From assembly GCA_029257045.1 (NCBI GenBank), contig JARIDB010000116.1, forward strand, positions 1 to 64,000: a stretch of 64,000 nucleotides of DNA, given 5' to 3'. The DNA is from Clostridium sp. GTDB lineage: Bacteria; Bacillota; Clostridia; Clostridiales; Clostridiaceae. The notes beneath the pieces are model-generated. The model was not told where the DNA came from. It was given only the letters and a program-made list of their open reading frames with translations, and searched no databases. Numbering within the stretch: position 1 is the stretch's first letter; every line of letters begins with the position of its first letter. A program made the position numbers and the translations under genes. This document shows, piece after piece, positions 56,203-64,000 of the stretch.

Positions 56203-58443
56203 TTACTTAAGCTCAATTTTAATTTCGTTATCTTCTAATATAACCTTGCAATAGCCTTTATCTTTTAAGTTTCCAAATAGTATTTCCTCTACAAATAAAG
56301 GTTTTATTTCTGAATTTATCAATCTTATTATCTCTCTTGCACCAAATTCTTTTGATAATCCCTTTTTACTAATGTATTTTATAACTTCATCTGTGACATC
56401 TATTTTCACATCTTTTGAATATAACTTTTCTTTTAATTTTTCTATTTCTCTTTTTGCTATTTCTAAAGCCATTTCTTTATTTATCTCATTGAATACTATT
56501 TTTTTATCTAACCTATTTCTAAATTCAGGAGTAAAAAATTTCTTTACTTCTTTCTTTATAATATCCTCATTAAATTCTTCACGGCCAAAACCTACAGGTA
56601 TCTTTCCTAAATCTTTAGCTCCTGCATTTGAAGTCATTATAATTATAACATTTCTAAAATCAGCTTTTCTACCTTTATTATCAGTTAATGTTGCATAGTC
56701 CATTACTTGAAGAAGAACATTTAATATGTCTGGATGCGCTTTTTCTATTTCATCTAATAATAAAACTGAATTTGGTTTCTTTTTAATAGTATCTATTAAA
56801 AGACCTCCTTCTTCATATCCTACATACCCTGGAGGTGAACCTATTAGCTTAGAAGCTCCATGCTTTTCTCCATACTCACTCATATCAAATCTAATTAAAT
56901 CCAGCCCAAGCTCTCTTGATAAAACCTTTGCTATTTCTGTTTTACCAACTCCAGTAGGTCCAACAAAAAGCATAGATGCAATAGGTTTATCATCATCATT
57001 TAAACCTGCTCTAGATAACTTTATTGCTTTAGTTACTTCTTCAATAGCATTATCTTGACCAAATATATTTTTCTTTAGGTTTTTTTCAATATTCTTCAAT
57101 ATTTCTATTTCACTATTTTCTACTGTTTCTTTAGGAATATTACACATTTTAGCTATAATTTCCTCAATATTCCTTTTTGTAACTAAAACTTTTTCCGAAT
57201 CTTTTCTATTAATATCTAAGTAAGCCCCAGCTTCATCTATTATATCAATAGCTTTATCAGGTAAAAATCTATCTTTTATATATTTTGCACTTAATTTTAC
57301 AGCCTCTTTTATAGCCTCTTCTTCATATTTGACATTATGATAAATCTCAAAGTTTTCTTTAAGCCCATTTATAATTTTAATAGTTTCTTCTTCAGTTGTC
57401 TCTTTTACATCTATCATTTGAAATCTTCTTATTAAAGCCTTATCTTTCTCAAAGTATTTTTTATAATCTTCATAAGTAGTAGCTCCAATAAATTTAATTT
57501 TCCCCTCTAATAAATAACCTTTAATTAAGCTGCCACCATCTATCGAACTTCCATTTAAAGCTCCAGATCCAACTATGTTGTGTATTTCATCAATATAAAC
57601 TATAGGGTTTTTATAAGTTTTTATCTCATCTAAAACCAACTTTACCCTTTCTTCAAAATCACCTCTATACTTTGTTCCGGCAAGCATTGCTCCTATATCC
57701 AAAGAGAAAATCTTAGAATCCTTCAATTTTTCAGGAACCTCACCTCTTTTTATAAGTTCTGCAAGGCCCATTGTTATTGCTGTTTTACCAACCCCCGGTT
57801 CTCCTACGTGGACAGGATTATTTTTATTTCTTCTACAAAGTATTTGTATAGTTCTATCTATAATATCTTTTCTTCCTATTAAAGGATCCTTTTCTCCATC
57901 TTCAGAGTCTGTTAAAATCTCACAGTAGTTACCTATTTTATTTTTTCTCTCTCCTTCTTTAGTTTCATCTAAAGTACTTGTTCTAAATATTTTTATTGCA
58001 TCTTTTGATACATTACTTTCTTCTTCTTTATTATTTGATAATTCAAATAATAATTCTGCTTTATCTATACCTTGCTTATTTAAATAAGCTACAGCATAAT
58101 TATCCTTTAATGTATATATAGATGAAATTATATGTTCTAAAGCTACTAGATTTCTTGTTCCAAAGGCAGCTTGTTGTGTTGCTATTATTAATATATTTTT
58201 TATTCCATAACTTTCTTCCGGATCATTTCCTTCTATTTTTTCAATGTTTTCATTTATATAATTACTTAAGTCATATTGAAGTTCTGTTACATTTCCATTT
58301 AATTTTATAATGGCCTCTCTAAACATTTCTTCTTCTAGTGCACTTAATAATAAATGCTCCGGTGTAATAAATTCATCTTTATTATCTTTTGCAATTTTAT
58401 AAGCTCTTAATAATACATCTTTAACCACTTTACTTATATCCAT
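56203..58443 (-). CDS. clpA: Clp protease ATP-binding subunit ClpA
   Basis: The 746-residue protein has an N-terminal Clp domain, two AAA+ modules (GEPGVGKTA near residue 215; GPTGVGKTE near 490) and a VGF tripeptide in the loop GKIPVGFGREEF, which matches the ClpP-docking IGL/IGF loop. It lacks the ClpC middle domain and has the ClpA length. With ClpP it unfolds and degrades proteins. It follows clpS by 2 bases, a strong functional link. Confidence 0.93.
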   Translation of the reverse strand: MDISKVVKDVLLRAYKIAKDNKDEFITPEHLLLSALEEEMFREAIIKLNGNVTELQYDLSNYINENIEKIEGNDPEESYGIKNILIIATQQAAFGTRNLVALEHIISSIYTLKDNYAVAYLNKQGIDKAELLFELSNNKEEESNVSKDAIKIFRTSTLDETKEGERKNKIGNYCEILTDSEDGEKDPLIGRKDIIDRTIQILCRRNKNNPVHVGEPGVGKTAITMGLAELIKRGEVPEKLKDSKIFSLDIGAMLAGTKYRGDFEERVKLVLDEIKTYKNPIVYIDEIHNIVGSGALNGSSIDGGSLIKGYLLEGKIKFIGATTYEDYKKYFEKDKALIRRFQMIDVKETTEEETIKIINGLKENFEIYHNVKYEEEAIKEAVKLSAKYIKDRFLPDKAIDIIDEAGAYLDINRKDSEKVLVTKRNIEEIIAKMCNIPKETVENSEIEILKNIEKNLKKNIFGQDNAIEEVTKAIKLSRAGLNDDDKPIASMLFVGPTGVGKTEIAKVLSRELGLDLIRFDMSEYGEKHGASKLIGSPPGYVGYEEGGLLIDTIKKKPNSVLLLDEIEKAHPDILNVLLQVMDYATLTDNKGRKADFRNVIIIMTSNAGAKDLGKIPVGFGREEFNEDIIKKEVKKFFTPEFRNRLDKKIVFNEINKEMALEIAKREIEKLKEKLYSKDVKIDVTDEVIKYISKKGLSKEFGAREIIRLINSEIKPLFVEEILFGNLKDKGYCKVILEDNEIKIELK

Positions 58444-58445
58444 TT

Positions 58446-58745
58446 TTACTCCTCCTCTATTGTAAGTTTAAAAGGAAATCCCTCTCCCACTGCTAAATCT
58501 TGTGCTTTATTTAATTTCGACATTGCTATATCAAAGGGATAAATCCCAGCTATTCCTATTCCTCTATTATGAACTTCAATCATAATATTATTTGCTTCAT
58601 CAATTGTTTTGTTGAATATTTCTATTAATATTGCTACAACGAATTCCATAGTTGTAAAATCATCATTATACATAAGTACTTTATATTTCTTAGGTAATTT
58701 CTCTTCAATATTATCTTTTTCTATGGTTATAGTCTTTGTTTCCAA
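58446..58745 (-). CDS. clpS: ClpS adaptor for N-degron substrates
   Basis: The 99-residue protein has the ClpS core YKVLMYNDDFTTMEFVV and MIEVHNRGIGIAGIYPFDIA. The NDD acidic residues, Met and His of the N-degron pocket are present. The best start is a TTG at 58745 with GGAGG at 8 bases; a TTG at 58793 has no ribosome site and would span a TATAAT-like element. ClpS delivers proteins with bulky N-termini to ClpA. Confidence 0.9.
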   Translation of the reverse strand: METKTITIEKDNIEEKLPKKYKVLMYNDDFTTMEFVVAILIEIFNKTIDEANNIMIEVHNRGIGIAGIYPFDIAMSKLNKAQDLAVGEGFPFKLTIEEE

Positions 58746-58863
58746 ATTCTCTTCCTCCATATGACTTTTTATTCTATTATATATATGTTTCAATTAATAA
58801 TCTACATACTTAATATTTTATGATATTAAATTATTAATAAAATAAAAACTTTTTTATATTCTA

Positions 58864-58913
58864 ATTTAATAAAAACTGCTATATCTATATAGATATAGCA
58901 GTTTTTATTAAAT
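58864..58913 (-). terminator. 50-base perfect palindrome, terminator-like, after the lipoprotein gene
   Basis: Bases 58864-58888 are the exact reverse complement of 58889-58913, with no loop bases between. The core is AAAAACTGCTATATCTA. It begins next to the stop codon of the lipoprotein gene and has T-rich flanks on both strands, so it may stop transcription either way. Confidence 0.8.
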
Positions 58914-58914
58914 C

Positions 58915-59484
58915 TTATTTTACGTCCATAGTTCCTGTTACTGTTGAATCTTTTATAACTATAGAATCTTTTGCATCTTTAGAACTAAAATAAACATTTC
59001 CTTCTATCTTAGTTAATTCAAGAATTATATTATTTGCTTCAATGTAAAGATCTCCCTTTAGTACTCCACCTTCTATTTTAGCCCCTTCATCTTTTACTGT
59101 TACTTTTGGTGTTGTTAATGTAAAGTTTTTATCTATATTCTTATTTGCATCTTTAGTACATAATACAAGAACTCTAGGAGTACTGACTTTTTTTGATTCA
59201 TTTTTTTCATCAGTTTTTTCGTATCCTGTATTAAGTACAATATCCTTTGTAGTTGTAATATCATTTTCAACTAAAATGATCCAACTTTTATCTAAAGCTT
59301 TAAATAAGTTATCCTCATCTGCTACTCTTGATGGCATTGCAACTACGTCTGTTTTATTTGTCTTGTCATTTTCTATTACAATTGGTGTTTTATTATCTTC
59401 CATTTTACTTTCTTTAGCTTTACTACAACCTACTGATAATACAAGCGCAAATGATAAGGGTATTACTAATGATTTAATTTTCAT
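58915..59484 (-). CDS. Putative lipoprotein with repeated beta-strand region
   Basis: The 189-residue protein has a signal peptide and lipobox LSVGC (Cys20). The last half (TTPKVTVKDEGAKIEGGVLKGDLYIEANNIILELTKIEGNVYFSS) shows short repeating strands of the kind seen in beta-helix or bactofilin-like proteins. No known family is certain. An AGGAGG site precedes the ATG. Confidence 0.65.
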   Translation of the reverse strand: MKIKSLVIPLSFALVLSVGCSKAKESKMEDNKTPIVIENDKTNKTDVVAMPSRVADEDNLFKALDKSWIILVENDITTTKDIVLNTGYEKTDEKNESKKVSTPRVLVLCTKDANKNIDKNFTLTTPKVTVKDEGAKIEGGVLKGDLYIEANNIILELTKIEGNVYFSSKDAKDSIVIKDSTVTGTMDVK

Positions 59485-59559
59485 GTAAAAGTCCTCCTTT
59501 ATTTTTTATCACTAATAACTTTCCCTAAACTTTATAAATTATTTATAATTATTTTTTAC

Positions 59560-59700
59560 TTATAATCCTTTTATTAAATATATAAATAATAAAATGCTTA
59601 TAATAGCACAAATATTAGTAAAAGCTTTAGATCTTCTATCTTGTACTTTCTTATTATTTTTATCCTCTGATAAATAGCTAAAATATTCACTTATCTTCAT
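59560..59700 (-). CDS. 46-residue single-pass membrane protein
   Basis: The ATG at 59700 is preceded by AAGGGAGA at 7 bases. The product (MKISEYFSYLSEDKNNKKVQ...) has a polar N-terminus of about 27 residues and one hydrophobic C-terminal segment (ICAIISILLFIYLI). It lies between a terminator hairpin and the lipoprotein gene 75 bases further on, so it may be co-transcribed with it. I do not recognise a family. Confidence 0.6.
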   Translation of the reverse strand: MKISEYFSYLSEDKNNKKVQDRRSKAFTNICAIISILLFIYLIKGL

Positions 59701-59723
59701 ACTAAAATCTCCCTTATTGTAAA

Positions 59724-59747
59724 AAGAGATCTAAATATAGATCTCTT
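59724..59747 (-). terminator. Terminator after the PTS EIIC gene
   Basis: AAGAGATCTA and TAGATCTCTT pair perfectly around AATA, directly after the EIIC stop; TTTTAC follows on the minus strand. Confidence 0.8.
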
Positions 59748-59762
59748 AAATACCTTATAAAA

Positions 59763-61109
59763 TTAAACTGTTTGAGTGTTTATTTCTGTTTCCATTTCCA
59801 TTTCAAGATTTTTCTTGTCAGCATACATTACAAATGGTATATAAATTAAAACTGAAACTGCTATATTAATTAAAGCTACTACTGCACCTTGCCATTGACC
59901 TGTTGCTAAGAAAGCAGAAATTACAGGCGGACAAGTCCAAGGAACTACAGCTGATGCTGGTGCAACAAATTTTGCCACACTTAAAGCATAAGCGATTATT
60001 GCCGAAACCATAGGTGCTACTACAAACGGTATTAAATAAATTGGATTTAATACTATTGGTAATCCAAATATTATTGGTTCATTTATATTAAATAACGCTG
60101 GAGCACTTGCTATATTTCTTATAGATTTATTAATCTTACTTTTTGATTTTAAAGCAAGGGCAATCATTAATGCAATTGTAATTCCTGATCCTCCAAGGTT
60201 AACATATGAATCTAAGAACTGGCTATTGATTATGTTTATACCTTGTGTTTCACCCGCTGCAATAGCTGCCATATTTTCAGCTGTTAATGCTAAAAATATT
60301 GCATTTATAACTGGTGCTAAGATATTTGATCCATGTAATCCAAAGAACCAAAGTAATTGTTGTATTAAGATTAATAATAAAAGTACTGGCAGTGAGTTTG
60401 CAAAACCCATTAATGGTTTTTGAATTAATGTATAAACATGTAAATAAACTTCTTTATATCCAAAGGCTGCTAAGATTGCAAATACAGCTCCTACTAATGT
60501 TAAAGTTATCATTGTAGGTAATAAAGCAGAGAAAGATCTTGCAACTGCTGGTGGTACTCCATCTGGTAATTTAATAACTAACTTTTTATTAGTAGATAAT
60601 TTAGCAAATATTGTACCTACTATTAAAGTAGTTATTAATATAGTTATTAACCCTGAAGGTCCAAGCCATTTAGTAAATAGTCCTGGTTCCCAACCTAAAG
60701 TTCCTGCATCAAAGCCTCCCCAGGTAACTGGAGCTTTGTAATCAAACATATTAGTTAAAATTAAGCTTGCTGCTAAAGTAACTAATCCAGTTGCTAATCC
60801 ATCTACATCATAGGATTTTCCTAAAGCATATCCAATTGATATAGCTGCAAATAATCCCATAAGGAACATTGAGCCGCCATATACATTTAAAGCTATAACA
60901 TCTAACCAATGTAACATTTCTCCTTCTGCAAATAATGACTTTACAGATGTTATTGGAAAGTTGTGTATTAATAACCCTAATGATCCTATTATCATAAGTG
61001 GCATAATTGTTGCAAATCCATCACGAATTGCAACTAAATGTCTTTGAGCACCAATTTTTGATGCTACAGGAACAATATTTCGTTCCATCCAGTCCATAAA
61101 TTTTTCCAT
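59763..61109 (-). CDS. celB: PTS lactose/cellobiose-family EIIC permease (CelB-like)
   Basis: The 448-residue protein has about ten membrane segments and the EIIC-Lac-family pattern (VASKIGAQRHLVAIRDGFATIMPLMIIGS, LWFFGLHGSNIL, FNINEPIIFGLPIVLNP). The FNINEP motif contributes to sugar binding. It should work with the EIIA and EIIB encoded 1.5 kb upstream. It has its own sigma-54 promoter and terminator, so EIIC is made from a separate transcript. Confidence 0.93.
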   Translation of the reverse strand: MEKFMDWMERNIVPVASKIGAQRHLVAIRDGFATIMPLMIIGSLGLLIHNFPITSVKSLFAEGEMLHWLDVIALNVYGGSMFLMGLFAAISIGYALGKSYDVDGLATGLVTLAASLILTNMFDYKAPVTWGGFDAGTLGWEPGLFTKWLGPSGLITILITTLIVGTIFAKLSTNKKLVIKLPDGVPPAVARSFSALLPTMITLTLVGAVFAILAAFGYKEVYLHVYTLIQKPLMGFANSLPVLLLLILIQQLLWFFGLHGSNILAPVINAIFLALTAENMAAIAAGETQGINIINSQFLDSYVNLGGSGITIALMIALALKSKSKINKSIRNIASAPALFNINEPIIFGLPIVLNPIYLIPFVVAPMVSAIIAYALSVAKFVAPASAVVPWTCPPVISAFLATGQWQGAVVALINIAVSVLIYIPFVMYADKKNLEMEMETEINTQTV

Positions 61110-61208
61110 TTAAAATTCCCCCTATAATTATTTTTTATTATTTATTTGCTATATAAAATGTTGAATCAGCAAATAAATTTTATATAAATCCTTTACATTT
61201 ATATATAA

Positions 61209-61224
61209 AGCAATATGTATGCCA
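61209..61224 (-). promoter_or_regulatory. Sigma-54 promoter of the EIIC gene
   Basis: The minus strand reads TGGCAT-5-TTGCT, a near-perfect -24/-12 element. It lies about 100 bases before the EIIC start and about 85 bases downstream of a palindrome. Confidence 0.85.
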
Positions 61225-61306
61225 ACTTTTTATCTGCTTGTCTTTTCTTTATCTCCTTATAAACACTAGGTTTTTCTTATTTTAAACATTACACACTTAC
61301 TTTTTA

Positions 61307-61331
61307 ATCTGTGTAATATTATTACACAGAT
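61307..61331. promoter_or_regulatory. Palindromic upstream activator site for EIIC
   Basis: ATCTGTGTAATA and TATTACACAGAT are perfect complements around one T. The core TGTGTAA-5-TTACACA is shared with the site upstream of the EIIB gene. Its distance from the sigma-54 promoter fits an enhancer for the LevR/CelR-type activator. Confidence 0.75.
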
Positions 61332-61461
61332 GAATTATAATTTAATAGCTTTATATTAATTAAACTTTTAGATACATATACAATTTTAAAAGTTATTATT
61401 TTAATATAAAAGCTTTTTAAATATTATCTTGTAATTCTCTTTTTAAATTCCTTTTAAAAAT

Positions 61462-61485
61462 AAAAAATCTGGAATTCCAGATTTT
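61462..61485 (-). terminator. Terminator after the MupG-type gene
   Basis: AAAAATCTGGAA and TTCCAGATTTTT form a perfect 24-base palindrome followed by T on the minus strand. Confidence 0.85.
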
Positions 61486-61531
61486 TCAGTAATTTATTTT
61501 GAATTTTAATAAACATTTTAAACTAATAAAT

Positions 61532-62623
61532 TTATCTTTTTATTTTAAAAGAAAACTTACTCCAGTTTTCCAAATAATCTAATAGGTATATTTCTTCATT
61601 TACTATTTTTCCAACCACATTGGTTTTACCTGTATTTTTCATATCTTTTAATGCTACTTGAAGTTCTCCAGCATATCTTGAATATAATTCACTATCTATT
61701 AAAATATCTCCTCTTTTAATTTCCAGTGCATTATATACTGGGAAATTCTCTTTTTTATATTTCACTCTACTTTGTGTACTTCTTATCATATACTCTGAAG
61801 AATCCCCTCTATTAAAATGAAATTCATCTAAAACTATTTTCTTATCTAAATCAGTAATATTTTCTACTAATTCTATATTAAATTCAAGGACTTCTTTATT
61901 AATCTCCATTAAAGTTTTTAATTCTTCTTCGCTTGCAAAAGCATTTGCAATTATAACATCATCTATTAGCCCAGTAGCAAACATTTCTTTTGCTTGAACT
62001 TCTATACTTAAATCTCTATGACTTTCTAAAGTACATAAGCCTTCTGTTACAGGCCAAGGTCCGTAAGTTGCTACTTCTGAGTTTACAAACGCTGCAGTTC
62101 TTATTCCTAGTTCCTTAAACTGCTTACTTGATTTAATAAAATTATCATAAGATAATCCTGTGTAAATGTGAGGATAGAAATTATGACATCCTGAAAGATT
62201 ATTTATATTTGATTTATACGAAATAATATTGTCTAAATATTTAGTACCATTACTTATATTCAGTTCAATCTTTAGTCCATATTTATTATATGACATAATT
62301 GATTCTTCACTTCCACTAAAACCCATATCAAGCCTTATACCTGATAATCCCATATCCTTAAAAACCTTTAGATCATATATAGAAGCTTTTAATTCTTTAA
62401 ATACATTAGGATCAATATCAGCTATCACTTCCATATCATATTTATTAGCAACTTCTAATATTTCCTTAAAGTCTTCTATTACCTTTTCTATATCTTTATC
62501 TACTGCTGAAATTAAGCAAGTAAATACTCTTTTAAATTTATATTTAGCTGCAAGTTCAATATATTTTTTTATTTCTTCTACTGATGAGTTACTTGGATAA
62601 ATTGAAATACCTAAATTATTCAT
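61532..62623 (-). CDS. mupG: MupG/DUF871 family 6-phospho-N-acetylmuramidase-like protein
   Basis: The 363-residue protein has a TIM barrel (LGISIYPSNSSVEEIKKYIELAAKYKFKRVF, EVIADIDPNVF, LSGIRLDMGFSG, LKIELNISNGT, HNFYPHIYTGL) and a C-terminal cyclophilin-like domain (about 255-360). This is the DUF871 layout; in Bacillus MupG splits MurNAc-6P-GlcNAc. Linkage to a PTS supports a phosphoglycosidase role on the imported sugar, but the substrate is inferred. It follows EIIA by 6 bases. Confidence 0.85.
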   Translation of the reverse strand: MNNLGISIYPSNSSVEEIKKYIELAAKYKFKRVFTCLISAVDKDIEKVIEDFKEILEVANKYDMEVIADIDPNVFKELKASIYDLKVFKDMGLSGIRLDMGFSGSEESIMSYNKYGLKIELNISNGTKYLDNIISYKSNINNLSGCHNFYPHIYTGLSYDNFIKSSKQFKELGIRTAAFVNSEVATYGPWPVTEGLCTLESHRDLSIEVQAKEMFATGLIDDVIIANAFASEEELKTLMEINKEVLEFNIELVENITDLDKKIVLDEFHFNRGDSSEYMIRSTQSRVKYKKENFPVYNALEIKRGDILIDSELYSRYAGELQVALKDMKNTGKTNVVGKIVNEEIYLLDYLENWSKFSFKIKR

Positions 62624-62629
62624 AACACA

Positions 62630-62935
62630 TTAACCCCTATTAAATTTTTCATGTAAATCTATTATTTCTTCTGCTAAATCCTTTACAACAATAGAAGTCA
62701 TTAGATGGTCTTGAGCATGAACTAAAAGTAAAGAAACTTCTGTTTTATTTCCCGCTGCTTCATTTTGTATTAAAGAAGTCTGAGATTGATGAGCATTTCC
62801 TATAGTTTCTTTTGCTTTTTCAAGCAGTTCTCTACTTTCATTTATTTGCCCATTTTTAGCTAATTGCATAGCTTCCATGGCATAACTTCTTGCTTCTCCA
62901 CTAAATATAATTAAATCCATAATAATTTTTTCCAT
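62630..62935 (-). CDS. celC: PTS lactose/cellobiose-family EIIA
   Basis: The 101-residue three-helix protein has the phosphohistidine region LLLVHAQDHLMTS (about 70-80). It passes phosphate from HPr to the EIIB below. AAGGGGTG precedes the ATG. It lies between EIIB and the MupG-type gene in one operon. Confidence 0.93.
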   Translation of the reverse strand: MEKIIMDLIIFSGEARSYAMEAMQLAKNGQINESRELLEKAKETIGNAHQSQTSLIQNEAAGNKTEVSLLLVHAQDHLMTSIVVKDLAEEIIDLHEKFNRG

Positions 62936-62959
62936 TTGTTACACCCCTTAATTCACTAA

Positions 62960-63265
62960 TTAACCCATTAACTCTAACGCTCTATTTAAAACCTTTTCTC
63001 CGTTCATCGTTCCATAATCTACAGTATTTATTACTTCTACTGGTATATTTCTATTTGTAAATTTTTCTTTCATTTTATTTAATAGAAATCTTACTTGAGG
63101 TCCTAATAATAATACATCTATTTCATTTTCATGATTTTTTAACTGTGATTCTCCATAAGCATTAATTGTGCAATCTATTCCTTTTGCCTTTGCTACAGTC
63201 TCCATTTTACTTACTAATAATGATGTTGACATTCCCGCTGAACAAACAAGTACTATTCTCTTCAT
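62960..63265 (-). CDS. celA: PTS lactose/cellobiose-family EIIB
   Basis: The 101-residue protein has the phosphocysteine at position 8 in VLVCSAGMSTSLL and the LLGPQVRFLL region of this family. It is the first gene after the sigma-54 promoter and passes phosphate to the sugar during transport by EIIC. Confidence 0.94.
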   Translation of the reverse strand: MKRIVLVCSAGMSTSLLVSKMETVAKAKGIDCTINAYGESQLKNHENEIDVLLLGPQVRFLLNKMKEKFTNRNIPVEVINTVDYGTMNGEKVLNRALELMG

Positions 63266-63305
63266 ATTAACTCCTCCTAAAAATATTGTTTACACTATAA
63301 ATATA

Positions 63306-63321
63306 AGCAATTACTATGCCA
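63306..63321 (-). promoter_or_regulatory. Sigma-54 promoter of the EIIB-EIIA-mupG operon
   Basis: The minus strand reads TGGCAT-5-TTGCT, the same sequence class as the EIIC promoter. It lies about 40 bases before the EIIB start. Confidence 0.85.
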
Positions 63322-63412
63322 TAATTGTTTATCTAAAACATTCCAATTTATATCTTCATAATCCTTGTATCTCCAAGAGTTTAAGAGTTTTATAATTTTT
63401 TATAAAAACTAA

Positions 63413-63439
63413 TAGTGTGTAATATCATTTTACACACTA
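63413..63439. promoter_or_regulatory. Palindromic upstream activator site for the EIIB operon
   Basis: TAGTGTGTAA and TTACACACTA are perfect complements around 7 bases. The half-site TGTGTAA is shared with the EIIC site. It sits about 95 bases upstream of the sigma-54 promoter, just after the activator gene. Confidence 0.75.
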
Positions 63440-63468
63440 CTATAATTTATATATTCCTTAATTATATT

Positions 63469-64000
63469 TTACACAGAGTCCCTATTATTTACTATCATTT
63501 TAACTATATGAGCTAATTCATTTTCTAAGATATTTACGCCATAATTTTCTTCTAATATCTTTAATCCTTGTTTTACTAATATAAATTCTTTACTATACTT
63601 ATATCTAAATTCATTAAGCATTGTAAAATTAGTTTCTTGTCCACCCCTATTTATTTTATCAATTAAAAAGCTTATATGAATTATAATTCCAACCTTAGCT
63701 TCATGAATAAGATCAAAACTAAGTTTTTCCTCTATATCAATTAGAGCTTTTCTAATATCATTAATTAATCTATCTGAATCTATATTTTCTATTTGATTTT
63801 CCATACTTTCAACTATTTTATAATATTCATCTTCTTGATTTATTAATTTTTCAATAGTCCTTATACCTTCTCCTGATAAAATCTCAGTTGCAGGTATAAA
63901 TGGGATATTGGGAACATAGGTATTCATCACCCCAGCTATAGCTAATATATTATATTCATCACTATATTCCTTTAGATTGTCATAAAAGTCTTCTTTATCT
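63469..64000 (-). CDS. LevR/CelR-type sigma-54 activator with PRD (5' part outside the window)
   Basis: About 177 C-terminal residues are visible, in frame to the window edge. They contain the end of an EIIA-mannose-like domain (ILAIAGVMNTYVPNIPFIP) and a PTS regulation domain (PRD; the ELAHIVKMI end). This is the C-terminal layout of LevR/CelR activators, which bind upstream sites through an N-terminal helix-turn-helix and use an AAA+ domain to open sigma-54 promoters. The two sigma-54 promoters next door support this. PRD phosphorylation by the PTS should tune it. Confidence 0.85.
   Translation of the reverse strand, partial: DKEDFYDNLKEYSDEYNILAIAGVMNTYVPNIPFIPATEILSGEGIRTIEKLINQEDEYYKIVESMENQIENIDSDRLINDIRKALIDIEEKLSFDLIHEAKVGIIIHISFLIDKINRGGQETNFTMLNEFRYKYSKEFILVKQGLKILEENYGVNILENELAHIVKMIVNNRDSV

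Larger units (their letters stand above)
61110..61531. other. 422-base regulatory region between EIIC and the MupG-type gene
   Basis: It holds no gene that I can support. It contains the EIIC ribosome site (GGGGG), a sigma-54 promoter (61209-61224), a half-site TTACACAC (61289-61296), a 25-base palindrome (61307-61331) and the terminator of the upstream operon (61462-61485). Confidence 0.8.

Noticed and set aside
61110..61531. Small protein genes in the gap upstream of EIIC
   Set aside because: No frame over about 30 codons with a ribosome site was seen; the region is explained by promoter, activator site and terminator.

Overview
The window is chromosomal DNA of a low-GC, endospore-forming, anaerobic Firmicute, almost certainly Clostridium sensu stricto (C. 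perfringens-like gene content). Evidence: strongly AT-rich intergenic DNA, AGGAGG-type ribosome sites with many TTG/GTG starts, spoIIGA-sigE-sigG, sigK and spoIVA, a fermentative adhE, a T-box in front of alaS, and Bacillus/Clostridium-conserved blocks such as alaS-ireB-ruvX and mltG-trmR-trhP-udk. Nearly every gene is on the minus strand (transcribed right to left); the one clear plus-strand gene is at 52744-53064. I see no tRNA, rRNA, CRISPR array, prophage or insertion sequence.

Layout. 1-8.6 kb: remA (cut by the edge), yicC, an NCS2 purine permease behind a strong promoter and an attenuator-like leader, an asparaginase, a stand-alone PBECR-type nuclease-like protein, spoIVA, gpsA, der. 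8.7-17.2 kb: a phosphate regulon (phoP-phoR, two tandem pstS paralogues, pstC-pstA-pstB, phoU), with PhoP-box-like 11-bp repeats before each pstS, then pgeF. 17.3-24.3 kb: nrdR, a PRC-barrel ylmC-type gene, sigG, sigE, spoIIGA, ftsZ, a lone pilT, and an uninterrupted sigK. 24.4-38.2 kb: a class B PBP, then udk, trhP, trmR, mltG, typA, rnj, fur, a DUF1292 gene, ruvX, ireB, alaS with its T-box. 38.2-48 kb: an AI-2E family membrane protein with a PRC-barrel partner, iscR-nifS-nifU-mnmA (Fe-S assembly feeding tRNA thiolation), rarA, a lipoprotein, and adhE with a Rex-like operator. 48-52.5 kb: a TrpXYZ-type ABC importer, a HutP-family protein, a MarR regulator, a DUF3592-like membrane protein. 52.7-59.7 kb: a PII/CutA-like protein, a BclB-type collagen-like spore-surface protein, a small membrane protein, a Rho_N/SEC-C protein, clpA-clpS, a lipoprotein and a 46-residue membrane protein. 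59.7-64 kb: a lactose/cellobiose-family PTS (EIIB, EIIA, MupG-type hydrolase; EIIC as a separate unit) with two sigma-54 promoters, matching TGTGTAA/TTACACA palindromes, and the 3' end of a LevR/CelR-type activator.

How parts work together. The pst/pho cluster is a self-contained phosphate-sensing and uptake unit. SpoIIGA processes SigE; SigE, SigG and SigK then act in order, and spoIVA and the collagen-like gene are likely targets. IscR-NifS-NifU-MnmA link sulfur mobilisation to tRNA modification; TrhP and TrmR act one after the other on U34 of tRNA. The PTS cluster probably imports a beta-1,4-linked amino-sugar disaccharide that MupG splits inside the cell.

The best candidates for something new are the permease leader RNA, the hairpin between the ribosome site and start codon of ireB, the orphan PBECR-type protein, the stand-alone PII/CutA-like protein, and the split sigma-54 PTS regulon. 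No single region is clearly an undescribed multi-gene system.
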